A program made the translations under genes and the position numbers. From Maritalea mediterranea (lineage in GTDB: Bacteria; Pseudomonadota; Alphaproteobacteria; Rhizobiales; Devosiaceae), in NCBI RefSeq assembly GCF_021568695.1, contig NZ_JAKGTI010000001.1:558001-622000 (forward strand): a DNA stretch of 64,000 nt, read 5' to 3'. Within the stretch, counting starts at the first letter, position 1; every line of letters starts with the position of its first letter. Positions 50,706 through 60,616 of the stretch are shown piece after piece. The notes beneath the pieces were generated by a model. It was not told the DNA's origin and searched no databases. It worked only from the letters and a program-made list of their open reading frames with translations.

Positions 50706-52199
50706 ATGTCCGCCCGTATTATTCCGGTCGATCCTTTTGATTATGTGGTGTTTGGCGCCACAGGTGATCTCTCGCAACGCAAGCTGATCCCCGCGCTCTA
50801 TTATCGCTTTTATGATGGGCAATTCGACACCAATTCCCGCATCATTGGTGTCTCGCGGTCAGAAATGAGTGATGAAGAATTTCAAAAATTTGCACGTGAC
50901 GCGGTGAATGAATTTGTCGATTCCGATCACATTGAGCCGCAAATGCTGGACGATTTTATCGGCTGTTTCACCTACATCGCCAATGATGTGACAGACCGGG
51001 ACGGCTGGGCTGAACTGAACGCGTGCCTGCGCGATGATCCAAACGTGGTGCGAGCTTTTTATCTGGCCGTTGCGCCGTTCCTGTTTGCCCCAATTTGTGA
51101 CTATCTCTCCAGCCAAAACTATTGGACACCCGATGCGCGCGTCGTGCTGGAAAAGCCGCTGGGGCACGATCTGCAATCATCAGTCGAAATCAATGACACG
51201 GTGGCGGAAGTGTTCCGCGAAGACCAAGTCTATCGGATCGACCATTATTTGGGCAAAGAGACGGTGCAAAACCTGTTGGCCCTGCGTTTTGCCAATGCCC
51301 TGTTTGAGCCGATCTGGAATTCGGCCCATATTGACCATATCCAGATCACGGCCGCGGAATCTGTGGGTGCTGGTGGCCGCTCCTATTATGAAAAGTCCGG
51401 AGCGCTGCGCGATATGGTGCAAAATCATTTGCTGCAGCTCTTGTGCCTTGTGGCGATGGAGCCACCTGCTTCGGACGAGGCCAATGCGTTGCGAGATGAA
51501 AAGCTGAAAGTGTTACGGGCGCTTAAGCCGATCGTTGGCGAAACGGTGCACAAGCAAACCGTGCGGGGTCAATATCGCGGTGTGAGTTCAGAAGACACAA
51601 AGGTGCCCGGCTATCTGGAAGAATTGGGTGAGGGCGCCACGTCCAACACGGAAACATTTGTTGCCATTAAAGCAGAAGTGGAGAACTGGCGCTGGAATGG
51701 TGTGCCCTTTTATATGCGCACCGGCAAGCGCATGGCCCGCCGTGCATCCGAGATTGTGATCCAGTTCCGCGAAATTCCCCATTCAATCTTTTCGCGCACG
51801 GAAGGGGTGCCCGCACCCAACCGGCTGGTGATCCGCCTGCAACCCGATGAGGGCGTGAAACTGTTCCTGATGATCAAAGATCCTGGTCCAGGCGGCATGC
51901 GCTTGCGTCAAGTGCCGTTGAACCTTAGCTTTGCTGATACGTTTACCCAACGGACCCCGGAAGCTTATGAGCGGTTGCTCATGGATGTGGTGCGCGGCAA
52001 CCAGACCCTGTTTATGCGCCGCGACGAATTGGAAGCGGCATGGGCATGGATCGACCCGATCCGCGAAGCGTGGGACAATGACGCCACGCCATTACATGGC
52101 TACACCGCAGGCACATGGGGCCCAACAAGCTCCGTTGCGCTGATCGAGCGCGACGGCCGCACATGGCACGAAGAGCTGGATGACCCCAAAGCGATATAG
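50706..52199 (+). CDS. zwf: Glucose-6-phosphate 1-dehydrogenase
   Basis: Oxidises glucose 6-phosphate to 6-phosphogluconolactone. The 497-residue protein has the coenzyme fingerprint VVFGATGDLSQRKLIPALY at the N-terminus, the substrate motif YRIDHYLGKETVQNLLALRFAN near 180 with the catalytic His, and VLEKPLGHDL. AAAGGAAATTTT precedes the ATG. It is followed 8 bases later by pgl and then edd, the usual zwf-pgl-edd order for the Entner-Doudoroff entry. Confidence 0.97.
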   Translation: MSARIIPVDPFDYVVFGATGDLSQRKLIPALYYRFYDGQFDTNSRIIGVSRSEMSDEEFQKFARDAVNEFVDSDHIEPQMLDDFIGCFTYIANDVTDRDGWAELNACLRDDPNVVRAFYLAVAPFLFAPICDYLSSQNYWTPDARVVLEKPLGHDLQSSVEINDTVAEVFREDQVYRIDHYLGKETVQNLLALRFANALFEPIWNSAHIDHIQITAAESVGAGGRSYYEKSGALRDMVQNHLLQLLCLVAMEPPASDEANALRDEKLKVLRALKPIVGETVHKQTVRGQYRGVSSEDTKVPGYLEELGEGATSNTETFVAIKAEVENWRWNGVPFYMRTGKRMARRASEIVIQFREIPHSIFSRTEGVPAPNRLVIRLQPDEGVKLFLMIKDPGPGGMRLRQVPLNLSFADTFTQRTPEAYERLLMDVVRGNQTLFMRRDELEAAWAWIDPIREAWDNDATPLHGYTAGTWGPTSSVALIERDGRTWHEELDDPKAI

Positions 52200-52207
52200 G
52201 TGAAAAA

Positions 52208-52909
52208 ATGGCAGATGTGATCGACCAGAAATTCAACGGCAAAGACCAGTTGGCCCGCGCCTTGGCTTATCGCGTGGCCACCGAACTAAAGCGGGACATT
52301 GAAGCGGCTGGCAAAGCCAGCATGCTGGTCTCAGGCGGTTCAACGCCAAAAGCTTTTTTCGAAGCGCTAAGCGAAGAAGAGCTGGATTGGACCCGCGTCA
52401 CCATTTCATTGGTGGACGAACGCTGGGTGCCCCCAAGTTCTGACCGGTCCAACGCCAAACTCGTCGGCGAACATCTGTTGCAAAACAAGGCCAATGGCGC
52501 TGCCTTTATGCCGCTCTATATAGATGGCGTGTCGGCACAAGAAGGCGCGAAGGCGCTAGGCGAACAATTTGCAGGCGTGCATAAACCCTTCACCGTAGTT
52601 ATTCTGGGCATGGGCACTGATGGGCACACGGCATCCTTTTTCCCTGAGGGCGACCAGTTGGCGGAAGCCATCGACATGAAGAACCCCAACACATTCGCCG
52701 CCATTGAAGCCCCTGGCGCTGGTGAACCGCGCATCACCTTCACCTTGCCGCAATTGCTGCAATCCAGTTTCTTGGCATTGCATATTGAAGGCGATGAAAA
52801 GCGCGATGTGTTGAAAAAAGCATTGGGCGAGGGCGAGACCGAAGAAATGCCCATCCGCGCGGTGCTGCGCCAGACCATGAAAGAAGTGAACATCTTCTGG
52901 TGTCCCTAA
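52208..52909 (+). CDS. pgl: 6-phosphogluconolactonase
   Basis: Hydrolyses the lactone made by Zwf. The 233-residue protein belongs to the NagB/SOL fold: LVSGGSTPKAFFEALSEEELDW near 37, SLVDERWVPPSSDRSNAKLV near 66, VILGMGTDGHTASFFPEG with the catalytic His near 140. GTGAAAAAATGG is the start context, 8 bases after zwf. A 51-base gap separates it from edd. Confidence 0.95.
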   Translation: MADVIDQKFNGKDQLARALAYRVATELKRDIEAAGKASMLVSGGSTPKAFFEALSEEELDWTRVTISLVDERWVPPSSDRSNAKLVGEHLLQNKANGAAFMPLYIDGVSAQEGAKALGEQFAGVHKPFTVVILGMGTDGHTASFFPEGDQLAEAIDMKNPNTFAAIEAPGAGEPRITFTLPQLLQSSFLALHIEGDEKRDVLKKALGEGETEEMPIRAVLRQTMKEVNIFWCP

Positions 52910-52960
52910 ACTGCCGTGCCTGATTAAAGGTCGCATCGATAAATCCGAAGGAGAACGAGC

Positions 52961-54787
52961 ATGAGCGTCAATCAAACGATCCGTGAGGTCACCGATCGCA
53001 TCACCAAGCGCAGCGAGAAAACCCGCCGGATTTATCTGGACCGCATGGACGCCGCCGCCAAGCAGGGTGTGCACCGCACCGCCCTTTCTTGCGGCAATCT
53101 GGCCCACGGCTTTGCGGCCTGCGGCGCTGGTGACAAAGCCAAGTTAAGCGACGAGGTGACGCCCAATATCGGCATCATCACCGCCTATAATGACATGCTC
53201 TCCGCCCACGCGCCCTATAAAGACTATCCTGATCAGATCAAAGCCGCGGCCGAAGAAGCGGGCGCGGTGGCGCAAGTGGCCAGCGGCGTGCCTGCCATGT
53301 GTGACGGGGTGACCCAAGGCCAGCCCGGCATGGATTTGTCGCTGTTCTCGCGCGATGTGATCGCCTTGGCCGCCGGCGTTGGCCTCAGCCACAATATGTT
53401 TGATGCGGCCATGTTCCTCGGTATTTGTGACAAGATCGTCCCCGGCCTGGTGATCGCGGCATTGAGTTTTGGCCATATCCCGGCGGTGTTTGTGCCTGCC
53501 GGTCCTATGCCGTCCGGCATGCCGAATGATGAAAAGGCCCGCATCCGCCAGCTTTATGCCGAAGGCAAAGTGGGGCGTGATGAGTTGCTGAAAGCCGAAA
53601 GCGAAAGCTATCACTCGCCCGGCACCTGCACCTTTTATGGCACCGCCAACACCAACCAGATGCTGATGGAAATTATGGGCTTGCAATTGCCCGGCTCAAG
53701 CTTCGTCAATCCCGGTACCCCCATGCGCAACGCCTTAACCAAGGAAGCCACGCGCCGCGCGCTGGCGATCACAGCCTTGGGCAATGAATTCACACCGGCC
53801 AGCCGTGTGGTGGACGAAAAGGCCGTGGTCAATGGCATGATCGGCCTGCACGCCACCGGCGGCTCCACCAACCACACCATCCATTTGATCGCCATGGCCG
53901 CGGCGGCCGGCATTCAAATCACCTGGCAGGATATGTCCGACCTTTCGGACGTGGTACCGCTACTCACCCGCGTTTACCCCAACGGCATGGCTGATGTGAA
54001 CCATTTCCACGCCGCGGGCGGCATGGGCTTTTTGATCGATCAGTTGCTGAATAATGGCTTGGCCCACGACGATGTGAAAACCGTTTGGGGCGCTGGCTTG
54101 CACGTTTATGCGCAAGAGCCGAAACTGATTGATGACCGCATTATGATGGAACCGGCGCCTAAAGAGTCCGGCAATGAAAATGTGCTCACCCCCTGCAACA
54201 AGCCCTTTGCCAAAAATGGCGGCCTGAAACTGCTGAAAGGCAATTTGGGGCAGTCAGTGATTAAAATCTCGGCTGTGAAACCGGAGCATCGATTGATCGA
54301 AGCCCCTGCGCGGGTTTTCCATTCGCAAAATGAGCTGAATGATGCTTTCAAGGCAGGTGAACTGAATGAAGATGTGGTGGCCGTCGTGCGCTTTTCTGGA
54401 CCAAAGGCCATCGGCATGCCCGAATTGCACAAGCTGACGCCGCCGCTGTCCGTGCTGCAAAATCGCGGCGTCAAGGTGGCACTGATCACGGATGGCCGCA
54501 TGTCTGGTGCCTCGGGCAAAGTGCCTGCTGCAATTCATATGACGCCGGAAGCGGTGGATGGCGGCCCCATTGCCAAAATCAAAGATGGCGATATCATCCG
54601 CTTGGATGCTGAAAATGGCGTGCTGGAAGCCTTGGTTGATCAGGCTGAGTTTGATGCACGCCCCGTCGCCACGCAAGATTTGAGCGAGTCGCATTACGGG
54701 CTGGGTCGTGAACTATTCACCGGCATGCGCCAATTGGTCGGCGCCGCCGACAATGGTGCCAGTGCCTTAGGCGAATTGATCAAGTAA
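52961..54787 (+). CDS. edd: Phosphogluconate dehydratase
   Basis: Iron-sulfur dehydratase that makes 2-keto-3-deoxy-6-phosphogluconate. The 608-residue length is exactly typical. Motifs are [38 protein letters not shown] (with an iron-sulfur Cys), [22 protein letters not shown] and [22 protein letters not shown] lies upstream of the ATG. The aldolase gene eda is not in the window. It ends just before an AT-rich segment and a strong hairpin. Confidence 0.97.
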   Translation: MSVNQTIREVTDRITKRSEKTRRIYLDRMDAAAKQGVHRTALSCGNLAHGFAACGAGDKAKLSDEVTPNIGIITAYNDMLSAHAPYKDYPDQIKAAAEEAGAVAQVASGVPAMCDGVTQGQPGMDLSLFSRDVIALAAGVGLSHNMFDAAMFLGICDKIVPGLVIAALSFGHIPAVFVPAGPMPSGMPNDEKARIRQLYAEGKVGRDELLKAESESYHSPGTCTFYGTANTNQMLMEIMGLQLPGSSFVNPGTPMRNALTKEATRRALAITALGNEFTPASRVVDEKAVVNGMIGLHATGGSTNHTIHLIAMAAAAGIQITWQDMSDLSDVVPLLTRVYPNGMADVNHFHAAGGMGFLIDQLLNNGLAHDDVKTVWGAGLHVYAQEPKLIDDRIMMEPAPKESGNENVLTPCNKPFAKNGGLKLLKGNLGQSVIKISAVKPEHRLIEAPARVFHSQNELNDAFKAGELNEDVVAVVRFSGPKAIGMPELHKLTPPLSVLQNRGVKVALITDGRMSGASGKVPAAIHMTPEAVDGGPIAKIKDGDIIRLDAENGVLEALVDQAEFDARPVATQDLSESHYGLGRELFTGMRQLVGAADNGASALGELIK

Positions 54788-54814
54788 GACTTGAATTTTT
54801 TAAAATAAAAGCTA

Positions 54815-54846
54815 AATATCCTCTCAATAGGTTTTGAGAGGATATT
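54815..54846 (+). promoter_or_regulatory. Perfect 13-bp hairpin containing the ribosome-binding site
   Basis: AATATCCTCTCAA (54815-54827) pairs perfectly with TTGAGAGGATATT (54834-54846) around TAGGTT. The AGAGG at 54837-54841, 8 bases before the ATG at 54850, is the only ribosome-binding site of the lipoprotein gene and is fully paired. The stem ends 3 bases before the start codon. It could be an RNA thermometer, a translational switch, or a terminator of edd that happens to contain the site (no T-run follows). Confidence 0.7.
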
Positions 54847-54849
54847 GTA

Positions 54850-55431
54850 ATGTTTAAATTTTTGAGGACCAGCGGTTTGCTGCTCCTGCCCTTTATGCTC
54901 ACCGGCTGTGTATCGCTCAGCACGATTGGCACCATGCAGACCATGTCCAAGCTGGATGTGGTCAATGACCCCATTGAAAAGATGGTTTTTGCCGTGGAGG
55001 CTGATCAGAATCTGAAGCCGGTTCCGGAAAAAACCAGGTTCGTCTTCTCTTTGACTCCGGAAGGCGGCCAAACACAAAAGACTTATGTCGGGCTGCGCCT
55101 GGCTGAACCAGGAGAAGTGCCGGGGGCCAGCAAGCTGCCAGCCGCAGGGCAAAATTTGCATGTATTTGTGTTTCCCGACGCAGAGCAAGAAAAATTACGG
55201 GCGATTCAAGGCCAAGTCCGCACATATAAGGCGCAAAACATCAAGGGCAGTCTCGCTATGGGCGTTGAGCCGGAATTTTGCAAAACCACAAAGCAAATTG
55301 CGCCCAACTCAAAATTCAGCGTCTATGTGGCGCGCACGCGACATGAAAATCTGATGCCGCTGCTGGCGGGCATGAAGGTGCGTGAGCTGGAAGAAAAGGG
55401 CGGACCGGACTTTCTGCTGCCTTGCAAATAA
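54850..55431 (+). CDS. Putative lipoprotein of unknown function
   Basis: A 193-residue precursor with a type II signal sequence: FKFLRTSGLLLLPFMLTGC, with lipobox LTGC and lipidated Cys20. The residue after Cys is Val, so outer-membrane targeting is expected under the usual +2 rule. The mature part is a mixed alpha/beta sequence with cysteines in EFCKTT and at the C-terminus (LLPCK), which could form a disulfide. I recognise no family. Its ribosome-binding site is buried in a hairpin. It is convergent with a methyltransferase gene. Confidence 0.8.
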   Translation: MFKFLRTSGLLLLPFMLTGCVSLSTIGTMQTMSKLDVVNDPIEKMVFAVEADQNLKPVPEKTRFVFSLTPEGGQTQKTYVGLRLAEPGEVPGASKLPAAGQNLHVFVFPDAEQEKLRAIQGQVRTYKAQNIKGSLAMGVEPEFCKTTKQIAPNSKFSVYVARTRHENLMPLLAGMKVRELEEKGGPDFLLPCK

Positions 55432-55436
55432 CGAGA

Positions 55437-56204
55437 TTAGAGCCGGGTGGCGCTATAGGCTTCAGTGACATAAGGGAAAGAGATGTGCTCTTTCCCTTTC
55501 AGCGCCTTGTGGCTGGCCACCAACTCGCGCAATTGGCGTTCAATATCGGCCTGCACCGCCTCAGATTGCGCCGCGATAAAGCTCGCCGACATAAAGCGAT
55601 TGATGATGACGTCATCTGCCAAGCCGTCATGGGTTTGGTCAAAGCGCTGCAGCTCCAGCGGCGTGAAATGCGGGGAGGGGAAGGGCTTTTTCCAATCGCC
55701 CTTATAATAGCGTGGCGCATCGCCCTCATAGGGGGTGATTAATCGGGTGATCGCTGCCACCCAATCTGTGCGCTCGTCCCGCACATTCCAGATCAGCCCC
55801 AATTTGCCGCCGGGGCGCAACACCCGCGCCATCTCATTCACTGCCTCATCGCTGGCAAACCAGTGAAACGCCTGGGCGCAGATCACGGCATCCACACTTT
55901 CATCGGGCAGGGGAATATGGGTTGCATCGCCATCCAGCGCTTCGACCTGCGGCAAGGTTTGTTGCAACGTGTGCCGCATGGCCGTCACAGGCTCCACCGC
56001 AATCACATGGTCACAAATCGCGCAAATTCGCTCGGTGAATTTGCCCGTGCCCGCGCCCAAATCCAGCACCATACTCTGCTTGCCAATGGCCAGTTTATCC
56101 CGCACCCAATCCAGGCTGGCGGAGGCATAGCCGGGGCGACCAGACTGATATTTATCGGCACTTTTTTGATAGCCGGTGCTGGCACTTTTATGGATAGGGG
56201 GCAC
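55437..56204 (-). CDS. Class I SAM-dependent methyltransferase
   Basis: A 255-residue methyltransferase of the UbiE/type-11 kind. Motif I is VLDLGAGTGKFTERI (about 46-60), followed by VIAVEPV, DGDATHIPLPDESVDAVICAQAFHWF and EMARVLRPGGKLGLIWNV. The N-terminal YQKSADKYQSGRPGY pattern is common in small-molecule methyltransferases. The substrate is unknown. It lies 3 bases after the 56208 gene, so it may belong to that operon, but functional linkage is unproven. Confidence 0.88.
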   Translation of the reverse strand: MPPIHKSASTGYQKSADKYQSGRPGYASASLDWVRDKLAIGKQSMVLDLGAGTGKFTERICAICDHVIAVEPVTAMRHTLQQTLPQVEALDGDATHIPLPDESVDAVICAQAFHWFASDEAVNEMARVLRPGGKLGLIWNVRDERTDWVAAITRLITPYEGDAPRYYKGDWKKPFPSPHFTPLELQRFDQTHDGLADDVIINRFMSASFIAAQSEAVQADIERQLRELVASHKALKGKEHISFPYVTEAYSATRL

Positions 56205-56207
56205 CCA

Positions 56208-57683
56208 CTAAAACTTTCCGCCGGTTTTAAAGCCGCCATGATCGCGTTTGCCTTTGGACCCGCGCGGCGTACTGCGGGGACGAGAGAAGTCGGAAGAGCT
56301 GGAGCCAAACACACCATGATCTTTCGATTTGCGCCGCTTTCTACCGCTATAGGAACTTGCGCCCCAAGGATTGCTATATTGATCTTTGGATCGACGCCGT
56401 TTTGGCCCCTTATATTTTTGCGCCTGTTGCCATTTGCCCCAATAGCTGGCGGCGCTAACAGCGCCCTTCAAGAAATCTTCCAGCAGGTCTTCCACCAGAT
56501 CGTCATCAAAATCAAAGGAGGGGCGATCATAACGCTTCTGCTTGAACTCCCATTCAATATCTTCCAACTCCCGACGGCGTTCAGCTAACAGTTTTAGCCG
56601 ATCCTTTGTGGCATTGATCTCTGTCTCGAGGGTGACAATTTCAGACCGCACCGCATCAATTTTGCGCACGATCTGATCATCTTCGCGCGTGGCGGTTTGC
56701 CGGGCGGCGGCGTAGAGGTCTTCCAGCCCCTCGCGCTGAAGGCCGGAGGCCAACATATCTACCGCTTCCCGAAAGGCCGGGTTCTGGCCCTCGGAAAACT
56801 TGCGTTGCCGATGCACCAGTTCATCGCGCTGATCTTCAAGCTCCACCAGGCGGGCATCAATGGCGGAGATGATCTCCTCTGACCGGTCGGCCAGTTCCCG
56901 CGCTTCCTTGCCGCCATGGGCGTCAAAGGCGGCATCTTCAAGCGCATCAAGTTTTTGCCGTTCGGTCTCAATGTCATCTTGTAGATGCTCTGCGTGCTCG
57001 CGCAAACGCATCGGGATTTCGTTCAGAATGACGAAGTTCGGCTTGGCATCATGATAACGCACCATGCGGGCCACCCACCCATCCAACAAACGGGTGATGT
57101 TGCTGGCTTTATACGCATTGGTGCCATAGCCGCGCTCAAACAAATACATGAACAAGGGATCATTGCGATAGGGCGCGCCTTTTTCTTCGCGGTCCTTTTC
57201 TGCCACGCCTGCCTTTTCGTCAGCGTGATTAAAGGTGGCGACAGCGTCGTCAACAGCTTGTTTTTGCGCCTGATAGTTTGCGTCTTTATCCAGATCCGCA
57301 AAAACGTCAGCGCTTAACTGGTCAAGTTTTTTCTGGGCCGCCTCGTAATCCGCCATGGCCGCGTCGCGTTTGTCGCGGGTGGCTTCAATGTCTTTGTCCA
57401 CGTCTGCCAGCAAACCGGAGAGCTCATCCAACTTGCTCCCATGACGTTGCAACATCTCGTTGGCGTCCTTTTCCGCCCGCGAAATATAGTCTGTAACTTC
57501 CGCTCGCCGTTTTGGATCCAGACGCAATTTTGCAAGGGCTAAAAATTGCTCGCTTTCCACTTCGCGCAAGCGCGCAATTTTGGCGGAGGCATCTGCCGAG
57601 GATCGGGTGAGCGAGATTTCCTCATCCCGAATGTCGCGCATCGAGCGATCGAGCCGACGCAGTGCTTCTGGACCTGATACCAT
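56208..57683 (-). CDS. Large coiled-coil protein with basic tail, unknown function
   Basis: A 491-residue soluble protein, mostly heptad-rich helix (about 10-160 and 225-400) with a non-coiled insert around 165-220 (PLFMYLFERGYGTNAYKASNITRLLDGWVARMVRYH-type segment). An acidic stretch DFDDDLVEDLLEDF near 405 is followed by a low-complexity Ser/Gly/Lys/Arg tail with two KRRRSKD/KRRKSKD repeats. No signal peptide or enzyme motif is visible. It is the third gene after TelA-like and DUF6384-like genes (10-base spacing) and is presumably part of the same envelope or stress complex. I do not recognise a named family. Confidence 0.75.
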   Translation of the reverse strand: MVSGPEALRRLDRSMRDIRDEEISLTRSSADASAKIARLREVESEQFLALAKLRLDPKRRAEVTDYISRAEKDANEMLQRHGSKLDELSGLLADVDKDIEATRDKRDAAMADYEAAQKKLDQLSADVFADLDKDANYQAQKQAVDDAVATFNHADEKAGVAEKDREEKGAPYRNDPLFMYLFERGYGTNAYKASNITRLLDGWVARMVRYHDAKPNFVILNEIPMRLREHAEHLQDDIETERQKLDALEDAAFDAHGGKEARELADRSEEIISAIDARLVELEDQRDELVHRQRKFSEGQNPAFREAVDMLASGLQREGLEDLYAAARQTATREDDQIVRKIDAVRSEIVTLETEINATKDRLKLLAERRRELEDIEWEFKQKRYDRPSFDFDDDLVEDLLEDFLKGAVSAASYWGKWQQAQKYKGPKRRRSKDQYSNPWGASSYSGRKRRKSKDHGVFGSSSSDFSRPRSTPRGSKGKRDHGGFKTGGKF

Positions 57684-57692
57684 GCTAATGCC

Positions 57693-58622
57693 CTACCACT
57701 TTGTTATTGCGCCGCCCAAAACCGGCTGCGTGTAATCCACATTGAGATAGCCGAATTCTTTCAGGCCCATTATGTTGTTTTGAATGATCCCATCATCCAG
57801 CTTGTCGTCGCGGATCGCTTCAAATTGCACCTCGCTAACCCGCACACCCCATTGCTCCACGGTTTCAGCAATGCCGGTTTCCTCGTTGGTGATGGTCTGA
57901 GGTAAAATATTGCCATCTGGTCCAATGGCTTCGACAATGATGTAATAATTGCGCGCGTCCTGATTGACATCGGGATAAGTCCACACGCCAGTGTCTGCGC
58001 CTTCCCGGTTCACCACTTGAACCCGATATTCGCTTTGCAGCGTGGAGAGAAGATTGTTGAGGTCAGCCAAGAACTTTTCGGCCGCAACCTGATCGCCAGC
58101 AGTCGCCGCCAATTTGCCGCGGTCAGCCAGTTCAGATGCCTGCGCATTGGCCGCCTCCACCTTCGCAGTGGCCTGTACTTGCGTCACCAGCTGATCAAAT
58201 TGTTCGGGCAGTTCCTGGGTGAGATAGGCCTGCGTCGCCGCCTGTTGGCTGGCCTGCATTGGCTGATACACCAAAAAATAGCCGGAAAGACCGAGGCCAA
58301 GGGCCAAGCCAATGCCCAGGGCCCATTTGCCCCAACGGCCGCGCGAGACATAGGCACGCGCCAGCATATAGCCAAACCCGCCCGTTGGCGGATTGTAGGT
58401 AAAACGGGATTCCTTGAGCGCGTTGACCCCTTCTTGCAAAATGTGATCCGGCACATCAATGCCTTGCTGGTGATAGATCTCACGCAAGCGATCTACCAAT
58501 GTAGAGGCCCGGTTTTCTTCATTCAGTTCCCGCGCCACCAGATCATTGCGATGGCGCAGTGTGTCCACCACGTCCATCGCCATCATCACATCGTCAAGCG
58601 GTAAAGACTTGTCTTTGTTCAA
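57693..58622 (-). CDS. DUF6384-like single-span membrane protein
   Basis: A 309-residue protein with a cytoplasmic N-terminal helical domain (VMMAMDVVDTLRHRNDLVARELNEE near 12-36), one transmembrane helix (about 99-118) and a larger C-terminal region with coiled coil (about 125-200) and a beta-rich end. The N-terminal pattern matches what I recall of DUF6384; this is from memory. It lies between the TelA-like and coiled-coil genes in one operon, and probably anchors them at the membrane (inference). Confidence 0.75.
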   Translation of the reverse strand: MNKDKSLPLDDVMMAMDVVDTLRHRNDLVARELNEENRASTLVDRLREIYHQQGIDVPDHILQEGVNALKESRFTYNPPTGGFGYMLARAYVSRGRWGKWALGIGLALGLGLSGYFLVYQPMQASQQAATQAYLTQELPEQFDQLVTQVQATAKVEAANAQASELADRGKLAATAGDQVAAEKFLADLNNLLSTLQSEYRVQVVNREGADTGVWTYPDVNQDARNYYIIVEAIGPDGNILPQTITNEETGIAETVEQWGVRVSEVQFEAIRDDKLDDGIIQNNIMGLKEFGYLNVDYTQPVLGGAITKW

Positions 58623-58656
58623 AACGCTTTTCCCGTTTCGTCTCTATGCCGTTTGT

Positions 58657-59844
58657 TTAGCTTTGCTTTTGTTCCACCAAAAGCGTGTTGCCCTCAGCGG
58701 CCAGTTTGGCCAAACGCTGTTTGCCGTCTTCAACAGCATCGCGGATTTCAGCTGAATTCTTCGTGGATTGCTCACGCATTTCATTGATGATTGTGCGGGA
58801 TCTTTCCTGGAAATTCACAACGCTGTCCACCAGCTTTTTGACGGCATCGGCGCGAATGGTCGGGCCGTACCCGGCTTTAAGCGCTTCTTCTTGAACGGTG
58901 TCGCCCACCTCAGCCAATGTTTCAAGGCTTTTGGACATGCCTTCCTTCATCGCGTTCAATGTTTCGGTGCTTTCATGCAGGCCAAACAGCCCGGTGAAAG
59001 ACGCACTCAACGCGGTCAGGACAGTTTCGTTGGTGGAGAAGAACGAGATCGACTGCTGATAAACCCGCTCTTTGGCATTGGTGGTTTGCATCAACCGCGC
59101 CATGATCACTTCAGAGGTGTTGTAAGAAATGGTCAAATTATCCGAGAGATCTTTGGCAATCTGGTAGCGCCGCTCCTCCAACTGCATTTCACGCAAACGT
59201 TCGTCGCGGGCCATCTCCAGCCGCGCCCGATCCGCCGGGGTGCCATCGGCAAAGTTTTCCAGCTCCTTAGTGGCATTGCTCAAATGCTGTTTGCGCTCCT
59301 CCAATTTTTGCTCGGCTTTTTCCAAAACCTCAAGCGCCATCACTTCGGCTTGCTTCAGTGCACCTCTAAAATCGCGATAGGCCTCCAAAATGGTGTGTTC
59401 GCGGTCCACCTGATCCTTGGTGTCTTTGGTCACCTCCAAATAGGTGGAGCGAATCTTTTCGAACCGGGTGGGAATGTCGCCGCGGGTGACCTTCATCCAA
59501 ACGTTCGAGGCCCGCTCCAAAATGTCCAGCTTGCCGTCTTCCAGTTGGTCGACCATGGCCTTGGCATCATCGCGGATGCTATCAAATCCGTTGGTGATGT
59601 CCTCATAGCGCTCGCCAATATTCATGGCCGCAATTTGCTCGCGGACCACATCATTAAACACGCTGGCCTGGTTTAAGGTGCGCCCGATCAAAATGACACG
59701 CGTCTCATCCAGATCAGTAATTTCCTGCAGTAGCCCGGTGATCGGTGCTTCTTCCACAGTTTCCGGCCAAAGGCCCATTTCGCGGATTGCCCCCATTGCC
59801 TTGTCTAAATATTGCAATGGTTTTTCAGCGACGTCATTTGTCAT
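58657..59844 (-). CDS. TelA-like / 'cell surface protein' family helical protein
   Basis: A 395-residue, almost entirely alpha-helical protein with long coiled coils (about 140-250). The segment FFSTNETVLTALSASFTGLFGLHESTETLNAMKE (about 275-310, quoted in part as SFTGLFGLHESTETLNAM) resembles the C-terminal part of TelA/YaaN toxic-anion-resistance proteins. Many alphaproteobacterial relatives carry the vague name 'cell surface protein', yet no signal peptide is visible. The ATG at 59844 is chosen since GGGGAG lies 6-7 bases upstream. It is the first gene of the three-gene set. The TelA link is tentative. Confidence 0.65.
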   Translation of the reverse strand: MTNDVAEKPLQYLDKAMGAIREMGLWPETVEEAPITGLLQEITDLDETRVILIGRTLNQASVFNDVVREQIAAMNIGERYEDITNGFDSIRDDAKAMVDQLEDGKLDILERASNVWMKVTRGDIPTRFEKIRSTYLEVTKDTKDQVDREHTILEAYRDFRGALKQAEVMALEVLEKAEQKLEERKQHLSNATKELENFADGTPADRARLEMARDERLREMQLEERRYQIAKDLSDNLTISYNTSEVIMARLMQTTNAKERVYQQSISFFSTNETVLTALSASFTGLFGLHESTETLNAMKEGMSKSLETLAEVGDTVQEEALKAGYGPTIRADAVKKLVDSVVNFQERSRTIINEMREQSTKNSAEIRDAVEDGKQRLAKLAAEGNTLLVEQKQS

Positions 59845-59990
59845 AATTGTCTCCCCGTTGAGCCCTTGGACCAAATCTAATAGCTTTTATACGCCCGTTA
59901 ATTCTTTTATCGTCATCAATTGACACTGCGCAAGCATGTTACCATGTGTTGAAGATATTGGAATTGTTTCGCTCAAGGTAAAGGCCTTTT

Positions 59991-60482
59991 ATGAAATTTG
60001 TTGGACATTACCGCATCACGGCCCCGCGTTTGGCGGTCTGGGAGGCGCTGAATGACACCGAAGTGCTGAAGGCCTGCATTCCCGGTTGTGACCGGATTGA
60101 ATGGGTGGACAGTGAAAATCTGGAAGCGTCGATCACGGTGAATCTGGGCTTGATGAAACCCACATTTGTCGGCGACCTTAACCTGTCAAACGTTGAACCA
60201 GCGCGCGCTTATACCCTTTCTGGTGGTGGCCGCGGCGGGATTTTGGGGCTCGCGCGCGGTGCAGCCGATATTGAACTTCAGGATTGGGGCTTGGGCAACG
60301 AGGCCTGTATCCTAAAATTTGAAGCCCATGGCGAAGTATCCGGCTCAATCGAAAAACTGGGGTCTAAGATCGTTGGCAAAAGCGCCCAAGGCGTCATTGA
60401 TCGATTTTTCAGTCGTTTCGCGGCGCAAATCGATGCAGAGGCCATACCGGTTGAAACGGTAGAAACCACAGGCACGGAATAA
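59991..60482 (+). CDS. CoxG-family (SRPBCC, carbon monoxide dehydrogenase subunit G) protein
   Basis: A 163-residue START/SRPBCC-fold protein: ITAPRLAVWEALNDTEVLKACIPGCDRIEW at the N-terminus is the CoxG signature, with GKSAQGVIDRFFSRFAAQID at the C-terminus. CoxG proteins act in maturation of molybdenum hydroxylases, but no such enzyme is in this window, so a general lipid- or cofactor-binding role is equally possible. It stands alone, divergent from the TelA-like operon. Confidence 0.9.
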   Translation: MKFVGHYRITAPRLAVWEALNDTEVLKACIPGCDRIEWVDSENLEASITVNLGLMKPTFVGDLNLSNVEPARAYTLSGGGRGGILGLARGAADIELQDWGLGNEACILKFEAHGEVSGSIEKLGSKIVGKSAQGVIDRFFSRFAAQIDAEAIPVETVETTGTE

Positions 60483-60616
60483 AACGAATATGATCGCCCC
60501 TTTCACACTTATGTGAGCAAGAGTTGTAACGGCTAGGGGCTGTACTTCTTGCGCCAATCGCGTATCAAATATCTTCAAAGCTCTATCATTATGCATCTGC
60601 GTGCGAAGGATATTTT

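Noticed and set aside
60483-60616. Thiamine pyrophosphate riboswitch ahead of ynjB
   Set aside because: The CTGAGA core and its partner segments are not present; only a small TCACA-CTTA-TGTGA hairpin is seen.
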